The notes under the pieces are model-generated. The model made no database searches. It had not been told where the DNA came from and was given only the letters and a program-made list of their open reading frames with translations. The translations under genes were made by a program, and so were the position numbers. A DNA stretch of 64,000 bases, taken from assembly GCA_946811695.1 (NCBI GenBank), contig OX328123.1:120565515-120629514 (forward strand), written 5' to 3'. The stretch comes from Gonocerus acuteangulatus (lineage: Eukaryota; Arthropoda; Insecta; Hemiptera; Coreidae). This document shows, one piece after another, positions 12,743 to 24,800 of the stretch; position 1 is the stretch's first letter, and each line of letters starts with the position of its first letter.

Positions 12743-14825
12743 CTGTTCGCTCTCTAGGTAGAAGACGAAAGGTCCGATTTTGATGAAATTTGGTACAAAA
12801 ATCCGTCGTCCAATTTGAAAGGTCAGGTTCGTTAACCAGCAAAATCCGTCCACTGGAAGATGGCGTTTGGGGCGAAATTCGCGCAAAAAAAAATCGTAAC
12901 GCTTACTTTTTTGAGTTCATAAGCTTGTAAGCACTCGTTTTATAGGCTTCTTGGGCTAGGAAAACGAATGAAACCATTTTCAAGGCGATAGCTTTAACCG
13001 TTTTCGAGAAAATTGGAAAAATAGTTTTTGAATACCGTTTTTGGTTTGGGTACTTAGAATCATGGGATTCAGTTGAAACATTTTCTGCATGTTCTACTTT
13101 CATTAAAACTAATATGTTTTAATTTGTGTTACGTTTGGAGTTAAGGAAGGGTTAGAATAAAATATTTTATTAACAGACATAAAAAGTTTTGGTAACTTTG
13201 TATACTTTCCTTAATATCTCGAAAAAGGTTGAGAATCTTGGTAAACGGAAGGATACCATTAGAAAGCTTACTAAATGCAAAAAAGGTTCTGGTGAAAGTC
13301 TTGATTAGACGATGTCAATCGGAGAAATAAGTGCTTAAAACTTTAAAATAATTGATTTCGCTTATTCTAACTGTTCTTTTTGTCTGTTTTTATTCCTTGT
13401 TATTTTTTAACTGCTTATAGTTGGATAGTGTATTTGATAATAAATCAGGTTAAGAAAAATAAGAAGAACAATTTACTCTTAGAGATATGGATTTCCAAGA
13501 TATAGCTTTTCAAATGCAAGGACCCCGCTACTTCCTAGGGCGGGGACCCATCCAGGTAAGATCGTAAATAAGACCTTTCATGAAAGTAAAGATGGAACTG
13601 TCAACTTTGGTCCTCCTCTGCCTCCCGGCACTTTCATTGCTGACCAAGCATTTAGCCAACGTCCTAAATATAGATTTTTTAACAAAAATCGTATTAAGGT
13701 TTCTTTAGCCGAATCCCAACCATTCCATCTTTACTTATCACCTCGACGGCTAACTATCTGATCTTCATGCTTTCTAGAAATGTGGACCCAAAATAATAAC
13801 CGCTTCTATTTTAATCATTTTAAATGAGTCGAGAGATAAGAACGGAACCGCGCTAAGATGATGCAGTTCCTGCGAGTCGGACTTTATAACCTTATTACTG
13901 GGACGTTTTCACTCCAGCTTATGTACAGATTAAATCTTTTTAGCCTTATCATTTGCTAAGTATCTCCCTTGCCTTATGAAATGTCTGGAATTTAAATATT
14001 CAGTCATTGAGGATAACGATTCAGGGTTATTAATTAACTCTTAATAGGATCGGGGCTGTCTCTATAAATCGTAAGTAAAAACTAGCCGAGTTAGAAACGC
14101 TCAAATAAGTGACAGGGTATTGTTCGGTTCTTGACAAGGTGTTAAGGGCCTAAAACGTGGCCCAATAATACGAGATCATAACTTTCATAGGCAAACTGTT
14201 TTTGGGAGGGGCCAGGAAATTAGCCCAGAATAATTTTGATGAGAGAGTCAGTCAGTGACTGAGTCAAATAAATTCCGATTTTCTTTGTCCTTTATTTCAG
14301 AAATGCTTCAATGGAGAATTATGAAACTTTTCAATTTTACTTACATCAATTAGTATAATCCCTGTGTAAAATGTTATAAGTTAATCTTTAACTGTTTCAA
14401 ATTTATGAGTGGGTAAAAATCGGATCTAATGAGTCTTGTAATATGCACACACTCACGCCGGAAGTTGGCCTGGCTCACTACCGTGCGTCTAGATCTGTCT
14501 TTTATTTAGAATCCATCAGAAGGAAGAAGCAACACGGGTTTATTTTTTGCTTGCATTGTATAGCACATTTTTCTTATTTCCCTTATAGCTCTGCCAGAAA
14601 TTGGGAATGGCCAAGATGTCGATGCAGCCCACAGCCATGCCTCCAATGGACCCCACTTCCCCACCAGCCTCTATGTACGGTCCACCTACCAGCCCTAGTA
14701 GCTACGAGCCTAGCAGCTGGGAGCCTGCTCAAGGGCCCTATGCGAGAGTATACGACACGGCACAACAGCTGGCTTACTCCAGTTATACGCCTTCATCTCA
14801 GACTGCCAACAAGTACAAAGCCTAG
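6619..14825 (+). CDS. Osiris family protein (DUF1676), three coding exons
   Basis: The coding exons are 6619-6943, 12193-12362 and 14589-14825, joined at GT-AG introns of phase 1 and phase 0, giving 243 residues. The start was chosen because it follows the initiator directly and opens a signal peptide ([17 protein letters not shown]). Exon 1 then has the paired-cysteine region [18 protein letters not shown]. Exon 2 encodes the basic [20 protein letters not shown] segment and one hydrophobic helix ([14 protein letters not shown]). Exon 3 is Pro/Ser/Met-rich and carries AQQLAY, the C-terminal signature of the family. Osiris proteins are insect-specific secretory or endosomal membrane proteins linked to cuticle shaping and usually sit in one large cluster; only one member is in this window. 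I cannot tell which numbered Osiris this is. The stop codon TAG abuts a GTAAGT donor, so a 3' UTR intron is likely. Intron 1 (5.2 kb) contains a 3.6-kb minisatellite. Confidence 0.9.
7189..7400 (+). repeat. tRNA-derived SINE, strongly diverged
   Basis: GGTCGTGGGTTCAATT matches the B-box region of the window's SINE family. The downstream body (CCCTATCCTAATTAGAAAA, then the AAAACATCCCAAAAATCTG region) is still alignable. It lies in Osiris intron 1. Confidence 0.5.
7466..11376. mobile_element. Pogo/Tigger-like MITE hosting the minisatellite
   Basis: The left flank of the tandem array (AACTTCCTCTAATCCGG at 7471) and its right flank (CCGGATTAAAGGAAGTT at about 11354) are inverted copies. Further matching text (CGATAATCCGG and TCCGGCACGCTTGATAATCC) lies inside each end. 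These ends resemble the ends of pogo/Tigger-like elements in insects as I recall them. No transposase is present. The tandem array fills almost the whole interior, so the expansion happened within the element. Confidence 0.6.
7621..11220. repeat. 75-bp minisatellite, 48 nearly identical copies
   Basis: Exactly 48 head-to-tail units of 75 bp, each starting ATTCCCGGTAACCCTCTCTG, fill 3600 bp. Almost every unit is identical. Unit 3 has one A for G-context change (CCCGGCAACC), and units 28 (9646-9720) and 30 (9796-9870) share the same two substitutions (CAGTTATAGCTTTCGGCTG). Because 75 is a multiple of three and one minus-strand frame has no stop, the array shows a 1191-residue open frame of 25-residue repeats. 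It lies within the Osiris intron, antisense to it, has no splice or start context of its own, and is best taken as repeat DNA. Confidence 0.95.
12544..13380 (+). mobile_element. Non-coding repeat family R2, copy 1, with internal (TA)n
   Basis: The GC-rich end GCGCGGTTCCTCCCTCCCCC is followed by a TA microsatellite (about 12679-12738). Then come GATGAAATTTGGTACAAAAA and a long AT-rich body ending in text around TAAGTGCTTAAAACTTT. The same order of blocks occurs in reverse at 30270-30998 and 60265-61060. No protein is encoded. It lies in Osiris intron 2. Confidence 0.7.
13650..13762 (+). repeat. MITE relic, half copy
   Basis: AAAAATCGTATTAAGGTTTC, then TAGCCGAATCCCAACCATTCC and CTCGACGGCTAACTATCTG match the right arm and terminus of the hairpin near 17958-18088. 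Only one arm is present. Confidence 0.55.
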
Positions 14826-14870
14826 GTAAGTAAATAACAAATTCAGGCACTACATTTTATATTTCGCATT

Positions 14871-15076
14871 ATTATTATTTAAATTTTAACGTCCATTTTT
14901 TTATTAACAACGAATTTTAGGACGGGTATCTATTGGTTACCACCCTTTTCTAGCCAGGATAGGGCTGATGCCTTTTCTTTTTTTGAAAGAAAAGCCACCT
15001 CACCTTGTGTGCAATCGAACCCGCGACCTCAGTCACGGAGTGCATACACCTTAGCACTCATGGCCACCGGGCCTCC
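14871..15076 (-). repeat. tRNA-derived SINE
   Basis: Read on the minus strand it begins GGAGGCCCGGTGGCC, has a degenerate B box (GTCGCGGGTTCGATTGC) and the body CCTATCCTGGCTAGAAAAGG, and ends in a TAAATAA-type tail. It sits in the presumed 3' UTR intron of the Osiris gene. Confidence 0.85.
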
Positions 15077-15397
15077 TATTTTGCATTAAGAAATAATTAT
15101 CCGCCTCGTACGGAAACCTTCAATGCATAAAGCCATGACAATGACTGATATACGCCCATGCTATTGTCACATTTTCAGCAGATGTGTATTATTATTATGA
15201 GTGGAAAACAATAAGAACAAGAGCCTCTGGCATCTTCTTTGCCAGTGTCATTTTTTGTAATATGACGAATCTACATGAGATGTACAATTATTTAATTGTA
15301 TTATTGTGACTAAGAAATATCAATCAAGTGGTGTATTAACAAGCAAGTCACTTAGCTATATTGAAAACGATAGTTCCTATTTTTGTTTAATAATACC

Positions 15398-15580
15398 TGA
15401 TGGCAGTGTCATTTAGGCATGAGCAATCCACGCCTAGTGTTGTGTGTTCGATTCTCACAAGGGGTGGCTTTTCATTTAAAGGTAAAGGAATCATCCCCTG
15501 TCTTGGCCAGCATGTGTAACTGGTAGCCAAATAATCTTAGTCGTCATTGATAAAGAGATGTAAAAATTACAATAAATAAT
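15398..15580 (+). repeat. tRNA-derived SINE, diverged
   Basis: GTTGTGTGTTCGATTCTCAC is the B-box region, followed by GGGGTGGCTTTTC and an eroded body. Similarity falls off towards the tail. Confidence 0.6.
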
Positions 15581-15629
15581 TTTATTTGCTTAAGAGAATA
15601 TATAACTCTCTTTTGGATATTGTTTACAG

Positions 15630-15855
15630 ACCCTCTCTCTGGAAGATGGAATGATACGGAAAAAAAGAGTCTGAAAATTGGACATCATGAGCCTGCATTT
15701 ATTTCTGACAACGATTTTTCATAGTCACTTGGAAAATAAATTGTCAGTTTTTTTTGTAAACAGTAAATCCACTGGCAACTTATTTCATTGGAAATTGTAA
15801 ATATATTTATTTATTTATTGCTTAGGAAGAAATAAAGAAAACTGAAAACACTTCA
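15630..15855 (+). other. Likely 3' UTR exon of the Osiris gene with poly(A) signals
   Basis: The upstream exon ends exactly at its stop codon with a GTAAGT donor at 14826. A good acceptor (TTGGATATTGTTTACAG) precedes 15630. AATAAA occurs at 15735 and again at 15831-15836. The link is inferred from splice signals only. Confidence 0.45.
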
Positions 15856-17282
15856 TTAAGTATGTATTTCCCCCCCCCCCCCACATCCATATAAGAAGAG
15901 TTTCCTTACTTGACGTAACGTCCGATTCACAATTCATTTTTTTTAATACTCTGGTGGCCCCTTCATAACTATTTTATATTATTTTCGGAAAATAAATTGT
16001 AAACAAATAAAATCATAATTATTTTTCATAGGAATTTATTTGATTATTGTTATATTATTTACTTGATTATGGTTGGAGGCCCAGTGACCGTGATATGGTT
16101 ATATTTTTTAAATATTATGGTTATATTTTTTATTTTTCATCAATTAAAAATAATATTATTTCCTGAGTAAATTGTCCCAAGTTCAGGCCAGTTTAGGAAC
16201 CACTTTTATGGTAGAGGTCAAACCGTCTCATTCTCTATGCATTTCCAGCACGTCATAAACTTTATTATTTTAGTCGTCTAATGCATTTTCTTTTTATTAT
16301 GAATTATTACTGGAGGGAGCCACTGTTTACTTCTTGTAAGCAAGCTTTTACTAATGTATGTATTTTCAATTCCTGTGCGGAAGAACCTTCAAGATTCATC
16401 CTATCCAAGAACAAAATTCGAAAGGTTCCTTCACGCAGAGAGCTCTCTCCTCGGGACAAAATTGCATTTTAATTTTAATTCATAATTTATTCTTTATATT
16501 TCAAGTAAAGTTTTCTTGTTTGTGAAATAACTAAAGCCAACCTCATGAATTTTATTTATTAATTTCATTTTAGAAGTTGCTTTAATTGTTATAATTAATG
16601 ATAGTCCATATATTCACTTTTTTTTTAATTTATTGTTATTTCCATATGTATATCTCAAAACAAACCCTCCAAATTATTCTAATATGAGATATTTAGCCTT
16701 CTTAATACTTCGATAAAAGGAAACTCGCTCAACATTACTGTGATAATTGGTTCACAATGTATAACGAGCAAAGGCATTGCAGACACCATTGATTTAGTAC
16801 AAAAACAATTTTAATTAAATTAATTTTCCTTCTGGATCGGAGCCATATTTATATTGATGGGCAGAATTAACAGCATACCCTGATAAATGAGACGTTTTTT
16901 ATTATATTTTCAAATTATTTTTTAATTTAAGAGAGCTTAACTTGTCAATTTGTTGAACAAAGACTTTTGGCGGATTCTTAAGGCATCGGAGCGAAGATTG
17001 GAACTAAAATCAAAGTAAATACTCGATAACTGAAAATACTAATGACGCTTCGTTATTATAATTCCATTAACATAACTTCTCTGTTTGTAACCTCTAAGTT
17101 TATAACCTTTAGGTGAACATGTCGTTTGCGAATTACAATTGCTCAACTAGTTTTCAAATATTAAAGTGTTCTTTGTATTCTTCATAAAATGTTAGGACTT
17201 TTAGGCATTATCAAATGACGTTTTATTTGTTTAAAAAAAAAACAATCATATCTTCATTTCTTTGGATCAACTGATTGGAATC
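15856..17282. other. Intergenic, no gene seen
   Basis: AT-rich sequence with a C run near 15870-15882. One short frame at 16281-16472 has no recognisable motif. The last 100 bp would have to hold the UXT promoter, but I see no clear TATA or initiator there. Confidence 0.5.
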
Positions 17283-17735
17283 ATGCCTCCTTCTAAGAGT
17301 GATTTTGAACAAAAAGTGTCAAGTTATGAATCATTTCTCAATGATGTTTTAAAGGAGGATTTAAAACAGATTCATTCGAAAATAGACTATCTTCAGGGTG
17401 AAGTGTTTGAATATGTCCAATTAAAAAATTACATTGAAACCACAAGAAAATACAATTTAAATGAAGACACACTAAAAACACAAGTTGATATTGGCTGCAA
17501 TATTTTTATTCAAGGGAATATTACTGATCCAAACAAAATTTTATTAGATATTGGCTTAGGATATTATGTGGAATTTTCACTGGATGAAGCAGCACATGTT
17601 ATTAATAAAAGAATTAATCGGTTGGAAAAACAAATGACTTTTTATAAGAATAAAAGTGCAGTGACTAAAAGTCACATTAAAATGGTTTTACTCGGGCTTA
17701 TGGAGGTTCAAAATTTATACAAACCTTCTTCATAA
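17283..17735 (+). CDS. Uxt: UXT, prefoldin-like alpha subunit
   Basis: This 150-residue, single-exon frame matches UXT in length and pattern. An N-terminal helix (KVSSYESFLNDVLKEDLKQI) leads into FEYVQLKNYIE. The central beta-hairpin signature follows: TQVDIGCNIFIQGNITD, then ILLDIGLGYYVEFSLDEA. A second coiled-coil helix ends in HIKMVLLGLMEVQNL. Alternating helix, beta-hairpins and helix is the alpha-prefoldin layout. UXT works in the URI prefoldin-like complex with R2TP, which helps assemble RNA polymerases and other complexes, and acts as a transcription cofactor in vertebrates. I chose the ATG at 17283 because the frame upstream has only a TTG. The lack of introns means an old retrocopy cannot be excluded, but the frame is intact. 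Confidence 0.88.
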   Translation: MPPSKSDFEQKVSSYESFLNDVLKEDLKQIHSKIDYLQGEVFEYVQLKNYIETTRKYNLNEDTLKTQVDIGCNIFIQGNITDPNKILLDIGLGYYVEFSLDEAAHVINKRINRLEKQMTFYKNKSAVTKSHIKMVLLGLMEVQNLYKPSS

Positions 17736-20150
17736 ATTGGTTTTAAATGTTAAGCATTATACTATTGTGAGGGGCATTAACTGAATGTTCTAAAGATATT
17801 GGTTTGTATGCCTATTTTATTTGAATATTATATCATTCTCTTTAATGAACTACTCATAAAGAATATGTATCTCATTGAAGTAAATCTGTTATTGTTCTGC
17901 TAATTATAAAGTCAGTTTAAACAACATTGAAGAAATATGTTAATTTTTAATGAGGTGTAGATAGTTAGCCGTCGAGGAGATAAGCAGTCAGGGAATAGTT
18001 GGGATTCGGGTAAGAAAACATCAATAAGATTTTTACAAAAATCGTATTGATGTTTTCTTAGCCGAATTCCAACTATTCCCTGATTGCTTTTGTTAATTTT
18101 GTATTAACTTATTCTGTATTCATATGAATCAATAATTAGATAAGATAGCATAATTTATTATTATTTTAATATTTCACTGTAAATACATATGTGTTTATGT
18201 CTTCTCAAGAGGAATGTTATTTTTAATACATGTTTTAAAAGTTATTAAATATGATTTCTTCCTTCCTCCATTAAAGGTAGAATAAGTTCTTTTTTAACCA
18301 TGCTTCACATTACGTGATCTGGAATGCCTTAATTTTCCATTTGATGTAAAAAGATAATTGTAGCTCAATAAAATACATTTAAGAAGTAAAGCCACAAATA
18401 AATGGAAATTCATTAGCATAAAATAATCCAATTGAATAATGAAACAGCATTGTAACATTTTTGTGGATGTTTGTAAAGTACCATTAAAGATCTCTTCTTT
18501 CATTTAGACTTGCAATATAATTGTGTGCAGTTCAAATATATTACCTAATTTTTGAAGATTTATGTTTTTAAAATTGAAAACTAATTTTATTAACAAATAT
18601 TTAAATTTTACAACTACCAGTGGAGCTATAAGCTATTAAAGTAGGCTATTTATTCCTAAGTTAAATAATTAAAAGCTGATTCATTTGTGTTGATCTAGAA
18701 GAGACTGACTAAAAGACTTTATGAAACACCAAAATCTATAAGTTTTGATAGCCATTTAAATTGTTCCCGTATTTAGAAGAATTTTAATGTATAGAATCAA
18801 CTAGCTTTCAACAATTTTGAAGCGGAAATTCTTTTAATGAGTCAAAAATCACTTAAGAAAACCTTTTGGTCAGCTTGCTTGGGCTTTATCGTGTTTAATG
18901 CTTATTCAAATAAAATATGCCTATTTTTTCCCCTACTCAACATGCTTTGCTGTAGAGCATCTCAATGGGTTGAGCCCGAAATATTTGTTCTATATCGATT
19001 GAAAGAATAAGATAGACTAGGAAGAAATTTTGACCTTCTATAACATGTAGTAAGCTATGGTTTCTCAACATTTCCTCGTTAATACATCCGCTTGTCTAGG
19101 AACTAAACGTGCTCATCAAATTAATTGTTGTTTTTTTTTCGGGTTTTACATTGGATCATGTAACTCATTTCAACATTTCATAACTTAAGCGATTCAATGG
19201 AACCTAGTATATTCGACATGGTGTAGGTAATTGGCAATTGAAGCTCAACTGGGAAGCCAGGTTTTTGTTTACAATGGGAAAGTAGTTCATCTTAACCACA
19301 CCATTGTCCTTTTGTCCCAATCGGGAGAATGTTGGTTAATGCTAAATAAAGTCGAAAACATGTAAATAAAAAAGTATTGTTGTCTATTATATCATCTCTT
19401 AAAACTTTGTTTTGTAGTCATTGATGGGATTATTGTAGGGTGTAATTAATGTCAGCATATTTTTTTCTTTTTAACCCTTTCATTGCTTCTCCTGCACTGG
19501 TGCGAGCAGACAAAGACGCTCTCCTTATGCTACTCCCACACCGCTGAGACTCTATGCTCTTTCTTAAAACCTCAACCAAAATCTCATGCTACCTACGGGT
19601 TTTTTCTTGTTATTCTAGAACTTTTTCTAGTTCGCACTGGATAGCAAGTGATGTATAACTTGTCTCCCCTATGAAGACTAAGCTCACAAATGAGTAAAGA
19701 TAAGAAAAGAATTAGAAAATGAGATCCATGTGGCATCACTGACTAAATAAATTCAGCATGGCTCATACAATGCCTGTTTATTGAAGGCAGCCGTCAGAAT
19801 GTTTATTCCACAGTGTGAAAATGAATACTAATTCATTTTAACTTACCCACTTCCGATGGGTTAGATACATATTTTAACTAAATAAGTGAATGCACATATC
19901 AGTGTAACAACTGATTCTAGCAGATTTTCTCAAATAAACAAAATTATTGTTTGAGTTGTTGTTTGCAAAGAATCTGTTTTTAAATGAAAAAAAAAAAAAA
20001 AAAACATTTGATTTAAAAAAAATGAACAGGACAAAATTAATGACATAAGGCTATTGGACCTCCTTGATCTTTAGATACTGCAATGAAGCTGAACTAAATT
20101 ATCTCTCTTCTATAGTGGATAGCATGACTTTTTGACGCCTCCATTAAGCA
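17736..20150. other. Intergenic, no gene seen apart from one MITE
   Basis: AT-rich DNA downstream of UXT. It contains the hairpin MITE at 17958-18088, an A run near 19987-20003 and no frame with recognisable protein content. UXT poly(A) signals would fall in its first few hundred bases. Confidence 0.5.
17958..18088. repeat. Hairpin MITE
   Basis: Arms at 17982-18033 and 18036-18087 are near-perfect inverse copies (GGGAATAGTTGGGATTCGGG against its complement) with almost no loop. The outer text TAGTTAGCCGTCGAGGAGAT matches the terminus of the half copy near 13762. Confidence 0.75.
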
Positions 20151-20199
20151 TTGATTTTCAGGATATCATTATTAACATCATACGAAAACATTACATCCA

Positions 20200-20504
20200 A
20201 TATTTTTCAGGAAGAAGGTCAAAAAAAGAGAATTTACAAAGTCAATTCATTTTATTTTTGTTTTTGCCCTAGATGTTTCACACCCCAGGTGCCTCTTCAG
20301 GAGCCAAAGAACTTGTCGTCGCTGTTACTCAGAGAGAGGATAAAACAGCATGTGAAAAATGTTGATGATCAGGAAAATAAAACTGCTCTGGCTATTCATT
20401 CCATAAAATATACGCATGTATTCAACTTCACAAATGTAGAAATTATAGAAAATAAACTTAACGAAGCGAAAAATAAAAGTAAACATTCATATTATTATTC
20501 ATAA
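20200..20504 (+). pseudogene. Penelope-like element relic, C-terminal (GIY-YIG side) fragment
   Basis: The frame contains LLRERIKQHVK, then KTALAIHSIKYTHVFNFTN and VEIIENKLNEAKNK. The pattern ALAxHxxxxxHxFxFxNVxI is what follows the GIY-YIG nuclease core in Penelope-like elements. The reverse-transcriptase portion is absent. The segment at about 20200-20310 returns inverted at 20775-20885, another sign of a decayed retroelement end. Confidence 0.6.
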
Positions 20505-20774
20505 CATTTCTATTAAACAGAGAAAAAACAGTTAACAAAAAATCGAATATGAAATATTTAAATAGTTTATTTTTTTATTTGCAAAACAAAATTTAATAAA
20601 TTTTTTATCTGATGTCAAAATCTAAAAAAAAAAGTATTTTATTATAATCTATTGATTTTACACAGCTGAGGCTATACATAGGCAATAATAACCTCATATT
20701 GGATGTGGCCATTGTAGGGTAAGGTTTGCCTTAATATGTACAATTAGGCCGATTTTTTAGTTTAGTGAGTATGC

Positions 20775-20890
20775 TGAAGAGGCTCCTGGGGTGTGACACA
20801 TGTAGAGCAAAAACAAAAATAAAATGAATTTACTTTGTTAATTCTCTTTTGTTGACCTTCCGCCTGAAAAATGTAGGATTGAAGAAGATT
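20775..20890 (-). repeat. Inverted partner of the Penelope-like relic
   Basis: GGCTCCTGGGGTGTGACACA and the following AAACAAAAATAAAATGAATT are the inverse of 20215-20310. There is no coding capacity of its own. Confidence 0.6.
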
Positions 20891-21571
20891 GGGTCACTAT
20901 AAAATATAAATAAAACATTGCTAAAAAATATATCTTGAATTTTTTTAAATCTTTGACTGTAGAAAAACCAACTTACCAGGCTAGAATTTGAACCTGTTCC
21001 TCTTATCTCCTTGCAGGTTCCTTAACAACATAAGATACCGAGTTTTATATCACAAGATGGCTTGTTAATTCATATAATAGAAGCAAGGTGTTAATGACCT
21101 CAGTAGTAGAAGCACCATTATAAAAAAAAAAAAAAAAAAATAGAAGCAAGTCGCGGATAGCATAGTTTTATAATTCATTAGCAATGTTTTAATATAACCC
21201 AAAATCTATGCTTTAAATAAACTATCAAAAAGTTGAGAGTTTTATCATTTTCAACCACCTTCTGGAGTAGAAGATGATTTTCGACTGACCAGATTCTTTT
21301 GATGACTTATGTTTTATTGTATTAGCAGTATAATGGCTATTTAAGCCCCTGAAGAGCCACTTGAAGGGAGTGAAAAATGCAGTATATTAAAAAAATAAGC
21401 ACAATCAAGTCATTAGGAACAAATACATCGCTCTAGAACACATTATTCATCTACCCCTTTGTGGCTGTAATTCTTGTTTTTTAATGATACTTATATTACA
21501 TTCAAAACGTGCATTCTTTAAACGTGCTAAATCAAAGTGGAAGTAAGTATTTATTTATTATTATTATTTTA

Positions 21572-21712
21572 ACAGGAGACCCTATAGACATGAGCACTGC
21601 TTCTCTTTGGAAATAAGGTGGCTATCCTGGCAAGGCAAGTGTGGTAAATGGTATATATGCAGCCTTAAAAATCTTTGTATCTATAAATGAACATTAAAAT
21701 TTAAATCAACAA
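21572..21712 (+). repeat. tRNA-derived SINE, relic
   Basis: AGACCCTATAGACATGAGCA and the tail AATGAACATTAAAATTTAAAT resemble the head and tail of the SINE family, but the B box is lost. Confidence 0.4.
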
Positions 21713-21894
21713 ATATTATGTTAATAATCGAGTCAGCAATTAAAACAAATATAAAGTGGAAAAACCTTTTATATTCATTTTAGGTGCTGCCTTTCTGAGA
21801 GCACTCAGTTTATACCACTCCTTCTGCTTGTGCTTTTTGTGTATATTACAGTGAGAAAAAAATGTATAAATTTCTATGATGTAATGCATTTATT

Positions 21895-24800
21895 CTATTT
21901 TTTTCCTTTCTTGCCCCTATGTTTGCCTCCTTTTTTACCCTTTCCTTTTCCTCCTTTTTTGCCCTTTTTTCCTTTACCTTTTTTCTTTGGCTTTCCTTTT
22001 GGACTGGGTGGCGCTGGTGGAAGTTCTACTTGAGGTTCGACCAAAAGATCTCTTTTAACTTGAAATGCTCGCTTTTCAACACATAGTATCCGTCCTAAAC
22101 TGTCATATCTGTAAGCTGCTCTATCATCAACTGGTGCTTCTTCCTCTTCACTCTCAGAAATATAAATCTCCTTAACATCAGATCTTGTTACGTTCTCATG
22201 AAAAGAACAATCATCACGTCGAAGATTAACAACCATACTTCTTGGTTTTGGTAAAATATTTGTTGGATATTCCTGACGAAACTTTTTAAATTTCTTAGTT
22301 TTACTAAAAAACAGATCTAATTTCATAAAATTACATAAGTCCTTTTTATATAAGATCCTCATACCATCAAGTCGCACAAGAGCAGGTAAAAACTTAATAT
22401 TTTCCAAAACGCACCAAGGAAATATCTTATTCATGGAGAGCCTGAAATGCATTCACATAAGAAATATATTCATGTATTAGAAAAATGTTAAACACCTCTT
22501 CTGCTACTTAAGATTAGTAGGTACCAATTAACATAAACTTATTAAAACTAAAGCATCTAATAAATATGTACTTTTTACTTACCAGTGCATTGCTGATTAA
22601 TTGTTTACTCAATATTAGATGGTTTTTGAAAATTTCATTTTTTTAGTGAGGCAAACACTCCCTATATTTTTGTCAAATATTCAATTCTAGTTTCATGTCT
22701 TTGACTCTGAAGGATAATTGACTAAACAAAGCTTTTAAAGAAACAATAATTTATTTAAAGAATGTTCTAATTTATGTAATTTACTAATAAACTTTTAGCA
22801 TTGTTTGGGTTAATTTTATCTTATAGTTCATTGTCTTTTCATTGTCATTTACACAACAAACTTTTTAATAGATTAGATTCCTGTTTTAGAGAACTTTTTA
22901 ATAATAAGTCAATGTTACATTAAAGTTTCCCTTGAATATTTTACCTTGTGTTACTTATTAGCGGTAATTTTATATTATGTTGTAGTGTGTTGCATTTTAA
23001 AAAATATTATAGCAAGTTATGCTATATTTTATTATACCCTTAAACACCTTATTCTACAACTAATAAAACTAGTCAAGCATATTATTTTTATTTTATTTTT
23101 TTTTTTAAACAAATATCACCCTATTATGATATAAGTTTGTTGTTTTTTTTAACAGCATAGGTATTATGTTGTAAATAATTTTTTTTTTTTTAAATAACAG
23201 ATTTCAGTTGGATATTAGCAATATTTGAGATCACCTAGTTGGTACAACTAAAACTTAAACCATTTTATGATGGATATTTAAAAAAATGTAATTTTGATGA
23301 AAAATTCTAAGCCTACTTGATTATTAACAGATATTCTATTTTAGTTTCATTAGGGTTTTACTCGCCGAAGGAAAATTGACTAAGCTAGGCTATAATGATG
23401 GATAAATTTAGTTAAAAACTGGAGGCCCGGTGGCCATGAATGCTAAGGCTCGAGCACGAGCACTCTGTGCGTAAGGGTATGGGTTCAATAACCACCAGGG
23501 GCAATGGTTTCTCTTTCGAAAAAAGGTTGATAACCTCTAGATAACCCGTCCCAAAAATCTCTGTTATGTATAAGTAGATGTTTAAATTTAACCTTTAAGT
23601 ACTGACGTAGGGTCCCTGGGACCTTATGGTAGCCATTTCTAGAAATCCTCCCTCTATTTCCCTTTTGATTGCACACAATCAATGAATATATAATTTCTTT
23701 CAAATTTCAGTTAACAAAAGGTCCCAGGGACCATACGCCAGTACTTAAAGGTTAAATGAATAAATTAAAAACTCCCTAAAATTACGTTTTTTATAAACAT
23801 GTGATTTACACAATACATTCTTAGAATGAAATCAATATGTTTATTTATTTGTTTATTAGTGAGACCGCGACAAGGGCAATTCATCACTTAAATACATACA
23901 TAGGAAGAAACAATAGTAAACAATTGTTAACAAATTTGAAAATGAAATAATTAAAAAAAATATTAAAATAAAAAAAAAATACTAATACAATTTGCAGTGA
24001 CTATAAAAAGGTAGGAACAACACAGAGGCAGATAGGACAGTCTGTAAATACAATTATAGACTTAGATCTTTATGAATTTCAAATCATAGTTTGTACATAT
24101 TTATTAATGATAGGAGGTCGTAAACAGAAAAATAAATATACATACACATATACACATACACAAACAGATAAGCTCGTATACAAACATAGAAAACCATATA
24201 TATACATCATATTTCTTCAAATAGTCCAATTTTCCTTAAGTATCTAAAAACAAAATCTATAAATTGGCTTCCTTCTGCTAACAACTCTGTTAGATTTATA
24301 GCTGGGAGGGGAAATGAGTTAAGTCTTAAACAGTCCGTTAGTAAGTGTTTAATCGTTAAAAAGGTGTTACATATTGGGCAAATCGGTGCTTGTTCTCTGG
24401 TCATTAGGAATGAGTGTGTAAGTCTAGTGTGTCCAATCCGTAAACGTGTCAGTTCTACTTCTTCTCTTCTTGTACGTCTGTTGCTCGATGGCCAGTGAGT
24501 AATTGTAGATTTAATTTCTCGTAGTTAGTTGTCTCTTGTCCTGTACCATACATCGTACCACTGGTTTTCAATGTGTTTCTGTATGTCAGTGAATATATCT
24601 TCGTATGTTATGTCTGTGACGTCGTATTGGTTTCGTGTTGTTGAAATATCGTATTGGTTTCATATTGAAATCAATATGACCTTTAAGTTTTATTGGAATT
24701 TGTTTTTTATAATCCAGTAATACATTATTATTTCTTTAGTATTCTGGACTAATTTATAACATACTTATATAGTACCATTCAAAAAAAGGTTCCACTCATT

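Noticed and set aside
21895..22452. Reading the Lys/Gly frames as separate single-exon genes
   Set aside because: Each one continues through a good splice acceptor into upstream exons with consistent phase, so they are last exons rather than whole genes.
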